Shown in pieces: positions 7,271 to 13,892 of a stretch of DNA of 14,161 nucleotides (positions within the stretch are counted from its first letter, which is position 1; every line of letters begins with the position of its first letter). The notes below the pieces were generated by a model, which saw only the letters and a program-made list of their open reading frames with translations, was not told the origin of the DNA and did not search any database. The position numbers were made by a program, and so were the translations under genes. Origin of the DNA: an uncultured Clostridia bacterium (GTDB taxonomy: Bacteria; Bacillota; Clostridia; UBA1381; UMGS1253); assembly GCA_937892135.1 (NCBI GenBank), contig CALAUK010000069.1:1-14161 (forward strand). The letters are read 5' to 3'.

Positions 7271-7299
7271 ATTATATAATATTTTTTTTAATTTTACAA
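7271..7299 (-). promoter_or_regulatory. Promoter for pta-ackA
   Basis: On the minus strand TTGTAA (7299-7294) and a perfect TATAAT (7276-7271) are 17 nt apart. Transcription would start near 7264, with a leader of about 57 nt. The -10 region lies within the palindrome ATTATATAAT (7271-7280). Confidence 0.75.
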
Positions 7300-7302
7300 T
7301 AG

Positions 7303-7319
7303 CATTTTTATAAAAAATG
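7303..7319. repeat. Inverted repeat between the divergent promoters
   Basis: CATTTTT (7303-7309) and AAAAATG (7313-7319) form a perfect 7-bp inverted repeat with a 3-nt spacer. It sits between the pta -35 element and the likely -10 element of the divergent gene, where an operator would be expected. In sequence this A/T-rich it may be chance. Confidence 0.35.
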
Positions 7320-7328
7320 TGGTAAAAT
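7320..7328 (+). promoter_or_regulatory. Possible extended -10 promoter for the TmcAL gene
   Basis: TGGTAAAAT on the plus strand fits an extended -10 element (TG-N-TAAAAT). No good -35 hexamer lies 16-18 nt upstream. Transcription would start near 7335, about 45 nt before the ATG at 7381. Confidence 0.45.
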
Positions 7329-7380
7329 TATATTTGAGGGGCAAAAAAATTATTTTTTTCACAAAAGGACGGTCACTTTT

Positions 7381-8841
7381 ATGAAAACTCTTGGTATAAT
7401 TTGTGAATATAACCCATTTCACAAAGGTCACGAATATCAGATTAATAAAGCAAAGGAACTTTCAGGAGCCGATGCGGTAGTTTGTGTTATGAGCGGAAGC
7501 TTTGTGCAAAGAGGAGACGTTTCGGTTTTTGATAAGTTCACAAGAGCGAACTCGGCAGTTTTTTCAGGTGCTGATTTGGTTGTTGAGCTTCCGGCAGCAT
7601 ATTCACTTTCGTGCGCTGAAAACTTTGCAAAAGGCGGCATTAGCATTTTAAATGCTCTTGGCGCAGACTATATTGCTTTTGGTGCTGAATGCGGAAATTT
7701 AAAAAAGCTTTCCGATGTTTCAGATGCACTTTTAAATGAAACTGCAGAGTTTAAAGAAGTTCTTTCTCAAAACTTAAAAAAAGGCTTAAGCTATCAGGCA
7801 TCGCGCGATATCTCGCTTAAAGAGGTATTTAATGTTGATTCTTCTGTGCTTAAAAAGCCTAATAATGCACTTGCGGTTGAATACTTAAAATCAATCAAAA
7901 AAACAAATTCAAGCCTTGAGTGCATATTAATAAAAAGAAAAGGCAAAGGTTATAATGATAAAACTTTAAGCGAAGACAGTTTTTCATCTGCAACTGCAAT
8001 AAGAGAGGCTATTAAAGAAAACGGAATTAATACAGATTTAAAAACGCATATTCCCGAAAAAGCGCTTTTCGTTTATGAAACTGCTTTAAAAAGCGGTATT
8101 TCCCCCGTTTTCTTATCTGACTTAAACGATATTATTATGTACAGATTAAGAACTATATCAAAAGAAGAATTTAAAAATATAAACGATGTTTCCGAAGGAA
8201 TAGAAAACAGAATTATTGACGGAGCACGAAAGTTTTCAGATGTATCAGATGTTATAGATTATGCAAGCGGTAAAAGATACACAAAAAGCCGTATTTCAAG
8301 AATTATTTTAAATGCACTTTTATCTGTTACAAAAAATGATTTAACTGATATAAACTATATCCGTGTTTTGTCTATGTCGGAGGTGGGTTCAAAGCTGTTA
8401 AAAGAAAAAAAGAATTCCTGCCCTGTTCCCATTATAACAAAGCTTGCTTCATTCAATAAAGATGAGTTTAAATTATTAAAATTTGACCTTCTGGCAAACG
8501 ATATTTATTCTCTCTTTTCATCCGAGAGCAAAAAAGCAGGCGAAGACTTTACACGCTCCCCCGCTGTTATAAAAAGAGGTGAAGTCCATTATGTTTACAT
8601 ACTTCGCCTAAAAGACGACACGCTATACACGGGCTGGACAAACAACTTAGAAAAGCGTGTTAAAGACCATAACTTAGGAAAAGGCGCAAAGTACACAAAA
8701 GGAAGAGGCCCGGCAAAGCTTGTATACCACGAAACTTATCCCGATAAAATAAGCGCACAAAAAAGAGAGCGCGAAATTAAGCTTTTAAGCCGTGAAGAAA
8801 AATTAAAACTTATAGATGGCTTTTTAGTGAAAGATAATTGA
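7381..8841 (+). CDS. tmcAL: TmcAL-type tRNA(Met) cytidine acetate ligase fused to a GIY-YIG domain
   Basis: The 486-residue protein has two parts. Residues 1 to about 398 are a TmcAL (YlbM, DUF795) protein. This family uses acetate and ATP to make N4-acetylcytidine at the wobble position of elongator tRNA(Met). Visible marks are GIICEYNPFHKGH (5-17, the nucleotidyltransferase HxGH motif), SGSFVQRGD, DLVVELP and SATAIREAI, and the usual family end near GEDFTRSPAVIK. Residues 402-486 are a complete GIY-YIG domain of the UPF0213 (YhbQ/YazA) type. It has HYVYIL (GIY position), LYTGWT (YIG position), EKRVKDH with the conserved Arg and His, GKGAKYTKGRGP, and KREREIK with the conserved Glu. Both normally occur as separate proteins. 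The frame is unbroken across the join and there is no in-frame internal start at it, so this reads as a true fusion. An AGAGGTG sequence at the join resembles a ribosome binding site. The start ATG follows AAAGGA with a longish 11-nt spacer. It is divergent from pta. Confidence 0.88.
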   Translation: MKTLGIICEYNPFHKGHEYQINKAKELSGADAVVCVMSGSFVQRGDVSVFDKFTRANSAVFSGADLVVELPAAYSLSCAENFAKGGISILNALGADYIAFGAECGNLKKLSDVSDALLNETAEFKEVLSQNLKKGLSYQASRDISLKEVFNVDSSVLKKPNNALAVEYLKSIKKTNSSLECILIKRKGKGYNDKTLSEDSFSSATAIREAIKENGINTDLKTHIPEKALFVYETALKSGISPVFLSDLNDIIMYRLRTISKEEFKNINDVSEGIENRIIDGARKFSDVSDVIDYASGKRYTKSRISRIILNALLSVTKNDLTDINYIRVLSMSEVGSKLLKEKKNSCPVPIITKLASFNKDEFKLLKFDLLANDIYSLFSSESKKAGEDFTRSPAVIKRGEVHYVYILRLKDDTLYTGWTNNLEKRVKDHNLGKGAKYTKGRGPAKLVYHETYPDKISAQKREREIKLLSREEKLKLIDGFLVKDN

Positions 8842-8931
8842 CGGATATTTTATGAACGTAATTTTTTTGTACATTTTATCACAACAGATTGTAAAAATTT
8901 TTAAAAGACAATAATTTTTTTTAAAAAAAGC
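8842..8931. other. A/T-rich spacer between the TmcAL fusion gene and the purC promoter
   Basis: This gap is very A/T-rich. I see runs of T at 8862-8868 and 8913-8920 but no GC-containing hairpin in front of them, so no convincing terminator for the upstream gene. Confidence 0.5.
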
Positions 8932-8960
8932 TATACAAAAAACAAATTATATGTTAAAAT
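8932..8960 (+). promoter_or_regulatory. Promoter for purC
   Basis: TATACA (8932-8937) and TAAAAT (8955-8960) are 17 nt apart, and the -10 is preceded by TG to give the extended form TGTTAAAAT. Transcription would start near 8967, leaving a leader of about 43 nt. Its only structure is the A/T inverted repeat TTAAAATT-AAT-AATTTTAA at 8971-8989. No purine riboswitch is present. Confidence 0.65.
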
Positions 8961-9009
8961 TGGTAGTGGATTAAAATTAATAATTTTAAACTTAAAGGAG
9001 TGCTTAAAA

Positions 9010-9693
9010 ATGAAATTGGTTTACGAAGGAAAAACAAAAGACGTTTACTCTCTTGAGAATGGTAACGTTATGCTTAAGTTTAAAGATGACTGCACAGGTA
9101 AAGACGGCGTGTTCGATCCCGGTGAAAACTCTGTTGGTTTAACTATCGAGGGTATCGGCAAGGCTAACCTTGAAACATCTATTCATTATTTTGAGCTTTT
9201 AAAGAAAGCCGGAATTAAAACTCATTATGTTGGCGCAAATCTTGATGACGCTACTATGGAAGTTCTTCCCGGTAAAGTTTTTGGTCACGGTCTTGAAGTT
9301 ATCTGCCGTTTGGTTGCAACAGGAAGCTTTATCAGAAGATACGGCGAATACATTGAAGACGGTACTCGTTTAGAGGGCGGTTATGTTGAATGCACTTTCA
9401 AAAACGACGAAAAAGGCGACCCCCTTGTAACAGGCGAAGGTCTTGCTGCTTTAGGCGTTATGACTCCCGAAATGTTTGAAAGCATGAAAGAGCAGACACT
9501 TAAGATCACAAAAATTGTTGCAGATGACTTAAAGTCTATCGGTCTTGATTTGTGGGATATTAAATTTGAGTTTGGCTACAACAACAACGAAGTTATCCTT
9601 ATTGATGAAATCGCATCAGGTAACATGAGAGTTTACAAAGGCGACAAAATTGTTGAGCCCGTTGAGCTTACTAAACTAATCCTAAACAGATAA
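9010..9693 (+). CDS. purC: Phosphoribosylaminoimidazole-succinocarboxamide (SAICAR) synthase, divergent type
   Basis: Expected to join CAIR and aspartate with ATP to form SAICAR in purine synthesis. The 227-residue protein is slightly shorter than the usual 235-240. It opens with MKLVYEGKTKDVY, the ATP-binding start of the family. EVICRLVATGSFIRRYG (near 97-113) corresponds to SAICAR signature 1, and LWDIKFEFG (about 182-190) to signature 2. The following active-site segment reads IDEIASGNMRVYKG where most PurC proteins have a form like DEISPDTxRxWD, so this belongs to a divergent clostridial subgroup. The start is supported by AAAGGAG with a 9-nt spacer. The gene has its own promoter and a terminator and stands alone, outside any pur operon. 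Function is likely but the changed active-site loop leaves some doubt. Confidence 0.88.
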   Translation: MKLVYEGKTKDVYSLENGNVMLKFKDDCTGKDGVFDPGENSVGLTIEGIGKANLETSIHYFELLKKAGIKTHYVGANLDDATMEVLPGKVFGHGLEVICRLVATGSFIRRYGEYIEDGTRLEGGYVECTFKNDEKGDPLVTGEGLAALGVMTPEMFESMKEQTLKITKIVADDLKSIGLDLWDIKFEFGYNNNEVILIDEIASGNMRVYKGDKIVEPVELTKLILNR

Positions 9694-9697
9694 TTAA

Positions 9698-9735
9698 ACA
9701 AATAAAAAAAGCCCGAATGGGCTTTTTTTATTTGT
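9698..9735. terminator. Bidirectional terminator shared by purC and the DUF624-like gene
   Basis: A perfect 17-bp inverted repeat around a 4-nt loop (GAAT, 9715-9718). The core is GCCC/GGGC (9711-9714 and 9719-9722) flanked by seven A on one side and seven T on the other, so it works on both strands. It begins 4 nt after the purC stop. The stop codon of the converging minus-strand gene (9730-9728) lies inside the right arm. Confidence 0.92.
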
Positions 9736-10576
9736 ATCTGTCAGGGTCAATAGCTTTTTCCTTGCTCTCCGCTTCTTCAACAGTGGCTTCAATAACCTTT
9801 GAAGCATAAAACTCTAAGATAAAACGGATAAGCGACATTGTTAAAAGCGCTAAAACCAAAAATCCGTAAACATCTAAAAAGTATAACGGAACTACGAAAA
9901 TAACAAGTGAAATAACTGTCATAATCAATAGCTGAGGGAATTTTACGATTGTAAGTATGTATGCATTTTTGTAAAGCTCTTTAACTTTACATTCATATCT
10001 TACCATCATCTGATACATATAATAGTGCATAAATGTATATATTACCGTAAACACAATCAAAATTCCCATAATAATTAAAAATACGGGTGATGGTGTCATG
10101 GTATACTTTCCCCAGTAGAAGCGAAATGCTAACGGAAGAAGAAACAAAACAACGATATCTATCGCCATCACAATAAGTGCATTTTTAAAGTTTTCTTTTG
10201 TTTTATCCTTAAAATCAGAGAAAATCCATGCATGCTCACGGCTCTTATAAAGTCGGAATATATAAGAAACTCCCGCTGTAACAGGGCCTCCTCCCCAGAA
10301 CAACACAACCGACGTTGCAAACAACATCCTGAAAAACATATCATAACCGATTCCCACACCATCAAGCGCTAAACCAAAGGCTTCCGCATTTACAGGCGAA
10401 AAGAAAAATAAAACTGCAATGTAAATTAAGTTTGACAAAACGATTAAAAAGTTTAAGCCTATAAACTTCATAAAACGGCTGAAATAAATGTCTAAAAATT
10501 CAAACAGCCCTCTTTTCGGAATTCTGTCCTCAGTAAAATCTTCTTTTGGTACTCTTGATTTAAAAAATATTCCCAT
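9728..10576 (-). CDS. DUF624 (YesL-like) integral membrane protein
   Basis: A 282-residue protein with about six hydrophobic segments, near residues 39-60, 81-106, 131-152, 163-188, 206-233 and 236-256. The N-terminal 35 residues are charged and cytosolic in character, and the C-terminus is an acidic tail (EATVEEAESKEKAIDPDRYK). The segment GGGPVTAGVSYIFRLYK (95-111) followed by DFKDKTKENFKNAL (121-134) matches the DUF624 family pattern. YesL-type proteins often lie near carbohydrate uptake genes and have no established function; here the neighbour is uvrA instead. It is longer than the typical 200-220 residues. The ATG at 10576 follows AGGAGG with a 9-nt spacer. It begins 51 nt after the uvrA stop with no terminator between, so it is probably read from the uvr transcript. 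Its stop lies in the shared terminator. Confidence 0.75.
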   Translation of the reverse strand: MGIFFKSRVPKEDFTEDRIPKRGLFEFLDIYFSRFMKFIGLNFLIVLSNLIYIAVLFFFSPVNAEAFGLALDGVGIGYDMFFRMLFATSVVLFWGGGPVTAGVSYIFRLYKSREHAWIFSDFKDKTKENFKNALIVMAIDIVVLFLLPLAFRFYWGKYTMTPSPVFLIIMGILIVFTVIYTFMHYYMYQMMVRYECKVKELYKNAYILTIVKFPQLLIMTVISLVIFVVPLYFLDVYGFLVLALLTMSLIRFILEFYASKVIEATVEEAESKEKAIDPDRYK

Positions 10577-10627
10577 AACCTTTTCCTCCTAAAATTCTAT
10601 TCCCTCTCCTAAATGGTATTTTTATAC

Positions 10628-13471
10628 TCATTCTCTCCTGCCTTTCTCCAAAATTTTCTTAAGGTATAAAGCAGTGTATGAGCTTTCGTGCTTTGAAATC
10701 TGCTCAGGAGTTCCCGAAACAACGATTTCTCCGCCCTCGTCTCCTCCGTCGGGACCTAAATCTATTATATAGTCAGCAGTTTTTATAACATCTAAATTAT
10801 GCTCAATAACAAGCACTGTGTTTCCTGCATCGACTAACCTGTTAAGAACATCTAAAAGCCTGTGCACATCTTTTATATGAAGTCCTGTTGTTGGTTCATC
10901 CAAAATATAAATCGTCTTACCCGTTGAGGTACGGCTTAATTCTGTTGCAAGCTTTACTCTCTGCGCCTCGCCACCCGAAAGAGTTGTTGACGCCTGACCA
11001 AGCTTAATATATCCCAAACCAACATCACACAAGGTCTGGATTTTTCTTTTAAGCTTAGGAATGTTAGAGAAAAACTCGAGTGCCTCATCAGCCGTCATAT
11101 CCAAAACTTCGCTGATGTCTTTTCCTTTGTATTTAACCTCAAGAGTTTCTCTTGCATATCTTTTTCCCTTGCATACCTCACACGGAACATAAACATCAGG
11201 AAGAAAGTGCATTCCTATCTGAATAATACCGTCTCCCGAGCAAGCCTCACATCTTCCGCCTTTAACATTAAAGCTGAATCTGCCTGCTTTGTAGCCTCTT
11301 ACTTTTGCCTCAAGAGTTGACGCGAAAAGCTCTCTTATATCTCCAAAAAGTCCCGTATAAGTTGCGGGATTTGAACGGGGTGTTCTTCCTATGGGAGCCT
11401 GGCTTATTTCTATAACCTTATCAAGATTAGTGGTTCCCGTAATCGATGTAACATCATTTGTGTATGCTCTTGCGCCGTTAAGCTCGTGGGCAAGATATTT
11501 ATATATTACCTCATTTACCAAAGATGATTTTCCGGAACCCGAAACGCCTGTTACGCAAGTGAAAACTCCCAAAGGCACTTTGACATTTACCTTTTTTAAA
11601 TTGTTACACGAAGCGCCCTTAACAGTTAAAAATTTTCCGTTTCCTTTTCTTCTCTCTTTCGGAACAGGAATAAATTTTCTTCCACTCAAGTAATCGCCCG
11701 TCGCAGAGCCTTCTACCTTTTTAATTTCATCAACAGTTCCCTCTGCAACCACATAGCCACCGTGAACACCTGCACCGGGACCGATGTCTATAATATGGTC
11801 TGCCGCATACATAGTGTCCTCGTCGTGCTCAACAACCAAAAGTGTGTTTCCCAGATCACGAAGACTTTTTAATGTGCTTAAAAGCTTTTCGTTATCACTC
11901 TGATGAAGTCCTATGCTCGGCTCGTCTAAAATATATAAAACTCCCATAAGACTTGAGCCAATCTGAGTTGCAAGTCTTATTCTCTGCGCCTCACCACCTG
12001 ATAATGTTCCCGCAGACCTTGAAAGAGTAAGATACTTTAAGCCTACATTTTCCAAAAATCCAAGACGCGCTGAAATTTCTTTTAAAATCTGCCTTGCAAT
12101 AGTTTCTTCCTTTTCTAAAAGCTTTAAGCCTTTAATAAACTCAATCGCTTTTGAAACGCTCATATTACAAAGCTCATCAATATTAACTCCGTTAACTGTT
12201 ACCGAAAGCATCTCAGGCTTTAGCCTTTTTCCGTTACACACAGGACATGTGCACGATGACATATAATATTCAAGCTCAGAGCGCACCCAGTCAGAAGTGG
12301 TTTCCTTATATCTTCGCTGAAGATTGTTTACAAGGCCCTCAAAATCTGCCCTGTATGTTCCTTTTCCCATATTTCTCTGGTATTCTATTTCAATTTTTTC
12401 GCCCTTTGTTCCGTAAAGCATTATATCCTGAGCTTTTTTGCTAAGCTTTTCAAATGGCTCGTCGAGACTGAATTTATAATGCTTTGAAAGCGCGTTATAA
12501 ACCGCATGGGCAACTGAATCCTCGATAGCAGGTGCCATCCAGCCCGAAACCGCAACAGCACCCTCGTTTATTGACTTTTTCTTGTTTCTTACAACGATAT
12601 TAGGGTCAATTCTCATAAGTGTTCCAAGACCGTCACATTCAGGGCATGCGCCAAACGGCGAGTTAAAAGAAAACATTCTCGGCTCTAGTTCCTGCATGCT
12701 TATACCGCACTTTTCGCAGGCGTAGTTTTGGGAAAATATCATTTCCTCTCCGTCAACAACAGAAACTATAACAACGCCGTCAGAAAGTTTAAGTGCTGTA
12801 TCAACAGAATCTGCTATACGTTTTTCTGCGCCCTCTTTTACAATTATTCTGTCAACCACAAACTCAATATTATGTTTTTTATTCTTCTCAAGCACGATTT
12901 CTTCCCCAAGCTCATAAAGCTTAGAATCAACCCTTACTCTTACAAATCCTGCTTTTTTCGCATCTTCAAATACCTTTGTGTGCTCGCCTTTTCTCGCCCT
13001 CACAACAGGAGAAAGAATAACAATCTTGCTCCTTTCAGGCAAAACCATAATTCTGTCTACTATCTGCTCTGTCGTCTGCCTTGCAATTATCTCGCCGCAC
13101 TTAGGACAGTGCGGAATTCCGATTCTCGCATACAAAAGCCTTAAATAATCGTAAATCTCTGTAACAGTGCCGACAGTTGAACGGGGGTTCTTATTGGTTG
13201 TTTTCTGGTCTATACTTATAGCAGGAGAAAGCCCATCAATATAATCCACATCGGGCTTGTCCATCTGACCTAAAAACTGGCGTGCATAAGAAGACAAAGA
13301 CTCAACATATCTTCTCTGCCCCTCTGCATATATGGTGTCAAAAGCAAGAGATGATTTTCCCGAGCCTGAAAGTCCCGTAACAACAACAAGCTTGTCTCTT
13401 GGAATTTTTATATCTATATTTTTAAGATTGTGCACTCTTGCACCTTTGATGTTAATGGTATTTGCTCCCAT
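10628..13471 (-). CDS. uvrA: Excinuclease ABC subunit A
   Basis: ATP-dependent damage sensor of UvrABC nucleotide excision repair; a UvrA dimer finds lesions and loads UvrB. The 947-residue protein has the full family architecture. The first ABC module has Walker A GLSGSGKS (33-40), the LSGGEAQR signature near 488 and LYILDEPSIGLHQ. The second has GVSGSGKSS, a second LSGGEAQR near 829 and IYILDEPTTGLH. Cysteine pairs are intact: CPKC near 120, CEKC...CPEC of the first zinc module (about 252-282), CPVC near 410, and CEAC...CEVC of the second zinc module (about 738-770). The motif SLSSYARQFLGQMDKPDVD near the N-terminus is typical. The ATG at 13471 follows CGGAG with a spacer of about 9 nt. It starts 20 nt after the small nucleotidyltransferase-like gene, which in turn follows uvrB, so one operon is likely. 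Confidence 0.98.
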   Translation of the reverse strand: MGANTINIKGARVHNLKNIDIKIPRDKLVVVTGLSGSGKSSLAFDTIYAEGQRRYVESLSSYARQFLGQMDKPDVDYIDGLSPAISIDQKTTNKNPRSTVGTVTEIYDYLRLLYARIGIPHCPKCGEIIARQTTEQIVDRIMVLPERSKIVILSPVVRARKGEHTKVFEDAKKAGFVRVRVDSKLYELGEEIVLEKNKKHNIEFVVDRIIVKEGAEKRIADSVDTALKLSDGVVIVSVVDGEEMIFSQNYACEKCGISMQELEPRMFSFNSPFGACPECDGLGTLMRIDPNIVVRNKKKSINEGAVAVSGWMAPAIEDSVAHAVYNALSKHYKFSLDEPFEKLSKKAQDIMLYGTKGEKIEIEYQRNMGKGTYRADFEGLVNNLQRRYKETTSDWVRSELEYYMSSCTCPVCNGKRLKPEMLSVTVNGVNIDELCNMSVSKAIEFIKGLKLLEKEETIARQILKEISARLGFLENVGLKYLTLSRSAGTLSGGEAQRIRLATQIGSSLMGVLYILDEPSIGLHQSDNEKLLSTLKSLRDLGNTLLVVEHDEDTMYAADHIIDIGPGAGVHGGYVVAEGTVDEIKKVEGSATGDYLSGRKFIPVPKERRKGNGKFLTVKGASCNNLKKVNVKVPLGVFTCVTGVSGSGKSSLVNEVIYKYLAHELNGARAYTNDVTSITGTTNLDKVIEISQAPIGRTPRSNPATYTGLFGDIRELFASTLEAKVRGYKAGRFSFNVKGGRCEACSGDGIIQIGMHFLPDVYVPCEVCKGKRYARETLEVKYKGKDISEVLDMTADEALEFFSNIPKLKRKIQTLCDVGLGYIKLGQASTTLSGGEAQRVKLATELSRTSTGKTIYILDEPTTGLHIKDVHRLLDVLNRLVDAGNTVLVIEHNLDVIKTADYIIDLGPDGGDEGGEIVVSGTPEQISKHESSYTALYLKKILEKGRRE

Positions 13472-13491
13472 TTTTAATCTCCGTTTCTTAT

Positions 13492-13881
13492 TTAATGCTC
13501 GTAGGTAACTCCGCTTTCTCTTATTCTTGCCAAAAGTATCTCTCTTTTTATTTTAGATAATTCTGCCTCGCGCGCAAGGCCTGCGAGAAACCTTCTTTTT
13601 TCACTTTCATTTGCACAGTACAATGTTTTTGCATCCTCTAAAATTGTCTGTGCAAAGGCTGTGTCGCACTCTTTTAAATTACTGACCTCGGTAGGATATT
13701 CTAAAAGCGCCTCAATATCTGCTTCTATTGCTCTTAATGTGTAGTCATCAATTTCAATGTCCGAAAAAAACGACACGTCGTAAATTCCCTCGCTCTCCGA
13801 GTGGTCAGCAAAAAAAGCAAAAACTGCTCCTGCACGCTCAATTAAAATATCTGCAATTTCTTTGAGTATTTCTTTTTTCAT
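13492..13881 (-). CDS. Small protein resembling a degenerate MNT-type nucleotidyltransferase, between uvrB and uvrA
   Basis: A 129-residue cytosolic protein with no signal peptide or membrane segment. I do not recognise it with certainty. Its layout resembles small MNT-fold nucleotidyltransferases (MntA-like). A short N-terminal helix is followed by a hydrophobic strand AVFAFFADHSESEG where such proteins have LFGSxARG. FFSDIEID follows where they have SDIDL. Then come a helix DIEALLEYPTEVSNL (compare LEEALG.EVDLV), ILEDAKTLYCANESEKRRF (compare IL..GK.LY....R..F) and a charged C-terminal helix. The catalytic GS pair is absent, so it is probably not an active transferase of the usual kind, and no HepT-like partner is present. 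The start is the ATG at 13881, 4 nt after the uvrB stop (TGA-TAAA-ATG), with AGGGTGAT as ribosome binding site; upstream starts at 13920 and 13944 would lie inside uvrB. The tight spacing on both sides implies co-expression with uvrB and uvrA. The fold assignment is inference. Confidence 0.6.
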   Translation of the reverse strand: MKKEILKEIADILIERAGAVFAFFADHSESEGIYDVSFFSDIEIDDYTLRAIEADIEALLEYPTEVSNLKECDTAFAQTILEDAKTLYCANESEKRRFLAGLAREAELSKIKREILLARIRESGVTYEH

Positions 13882-13885
13882 TTTA

Positions 13886-13892
13886 TCACCCT
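13886..13892 (-). promoter_or_regulatory. Ribosome binding site overlapping the uvrB stop codon
   Basis: AGGGTGA on the minus strand contains the uvrB stop TGA (13888-13886) and lies 4 nt before the ATG at 13881. This favours translational coupling of the small gene to uvrB and decides its start. Confidence 0.75.

Noticed and set aside
8862..8920. Terminator after the TmcAL fusion gene
   Set aside because: T runs are present but no stable GC-containing stem precedes them.
8842..9009. Purine riboswitch in the purC leader
   Set aside because: The leader is about 43 nt, nearly all A/T, and lacks the conserved loop sequences of the purine riboswitch.
13492..13881. MntA-HepT toxin-antitoxin pair
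   Set aside because: There is no HepT-like gene next to it and the catalytic GS motif is missing; both neighbours are uvr genes.
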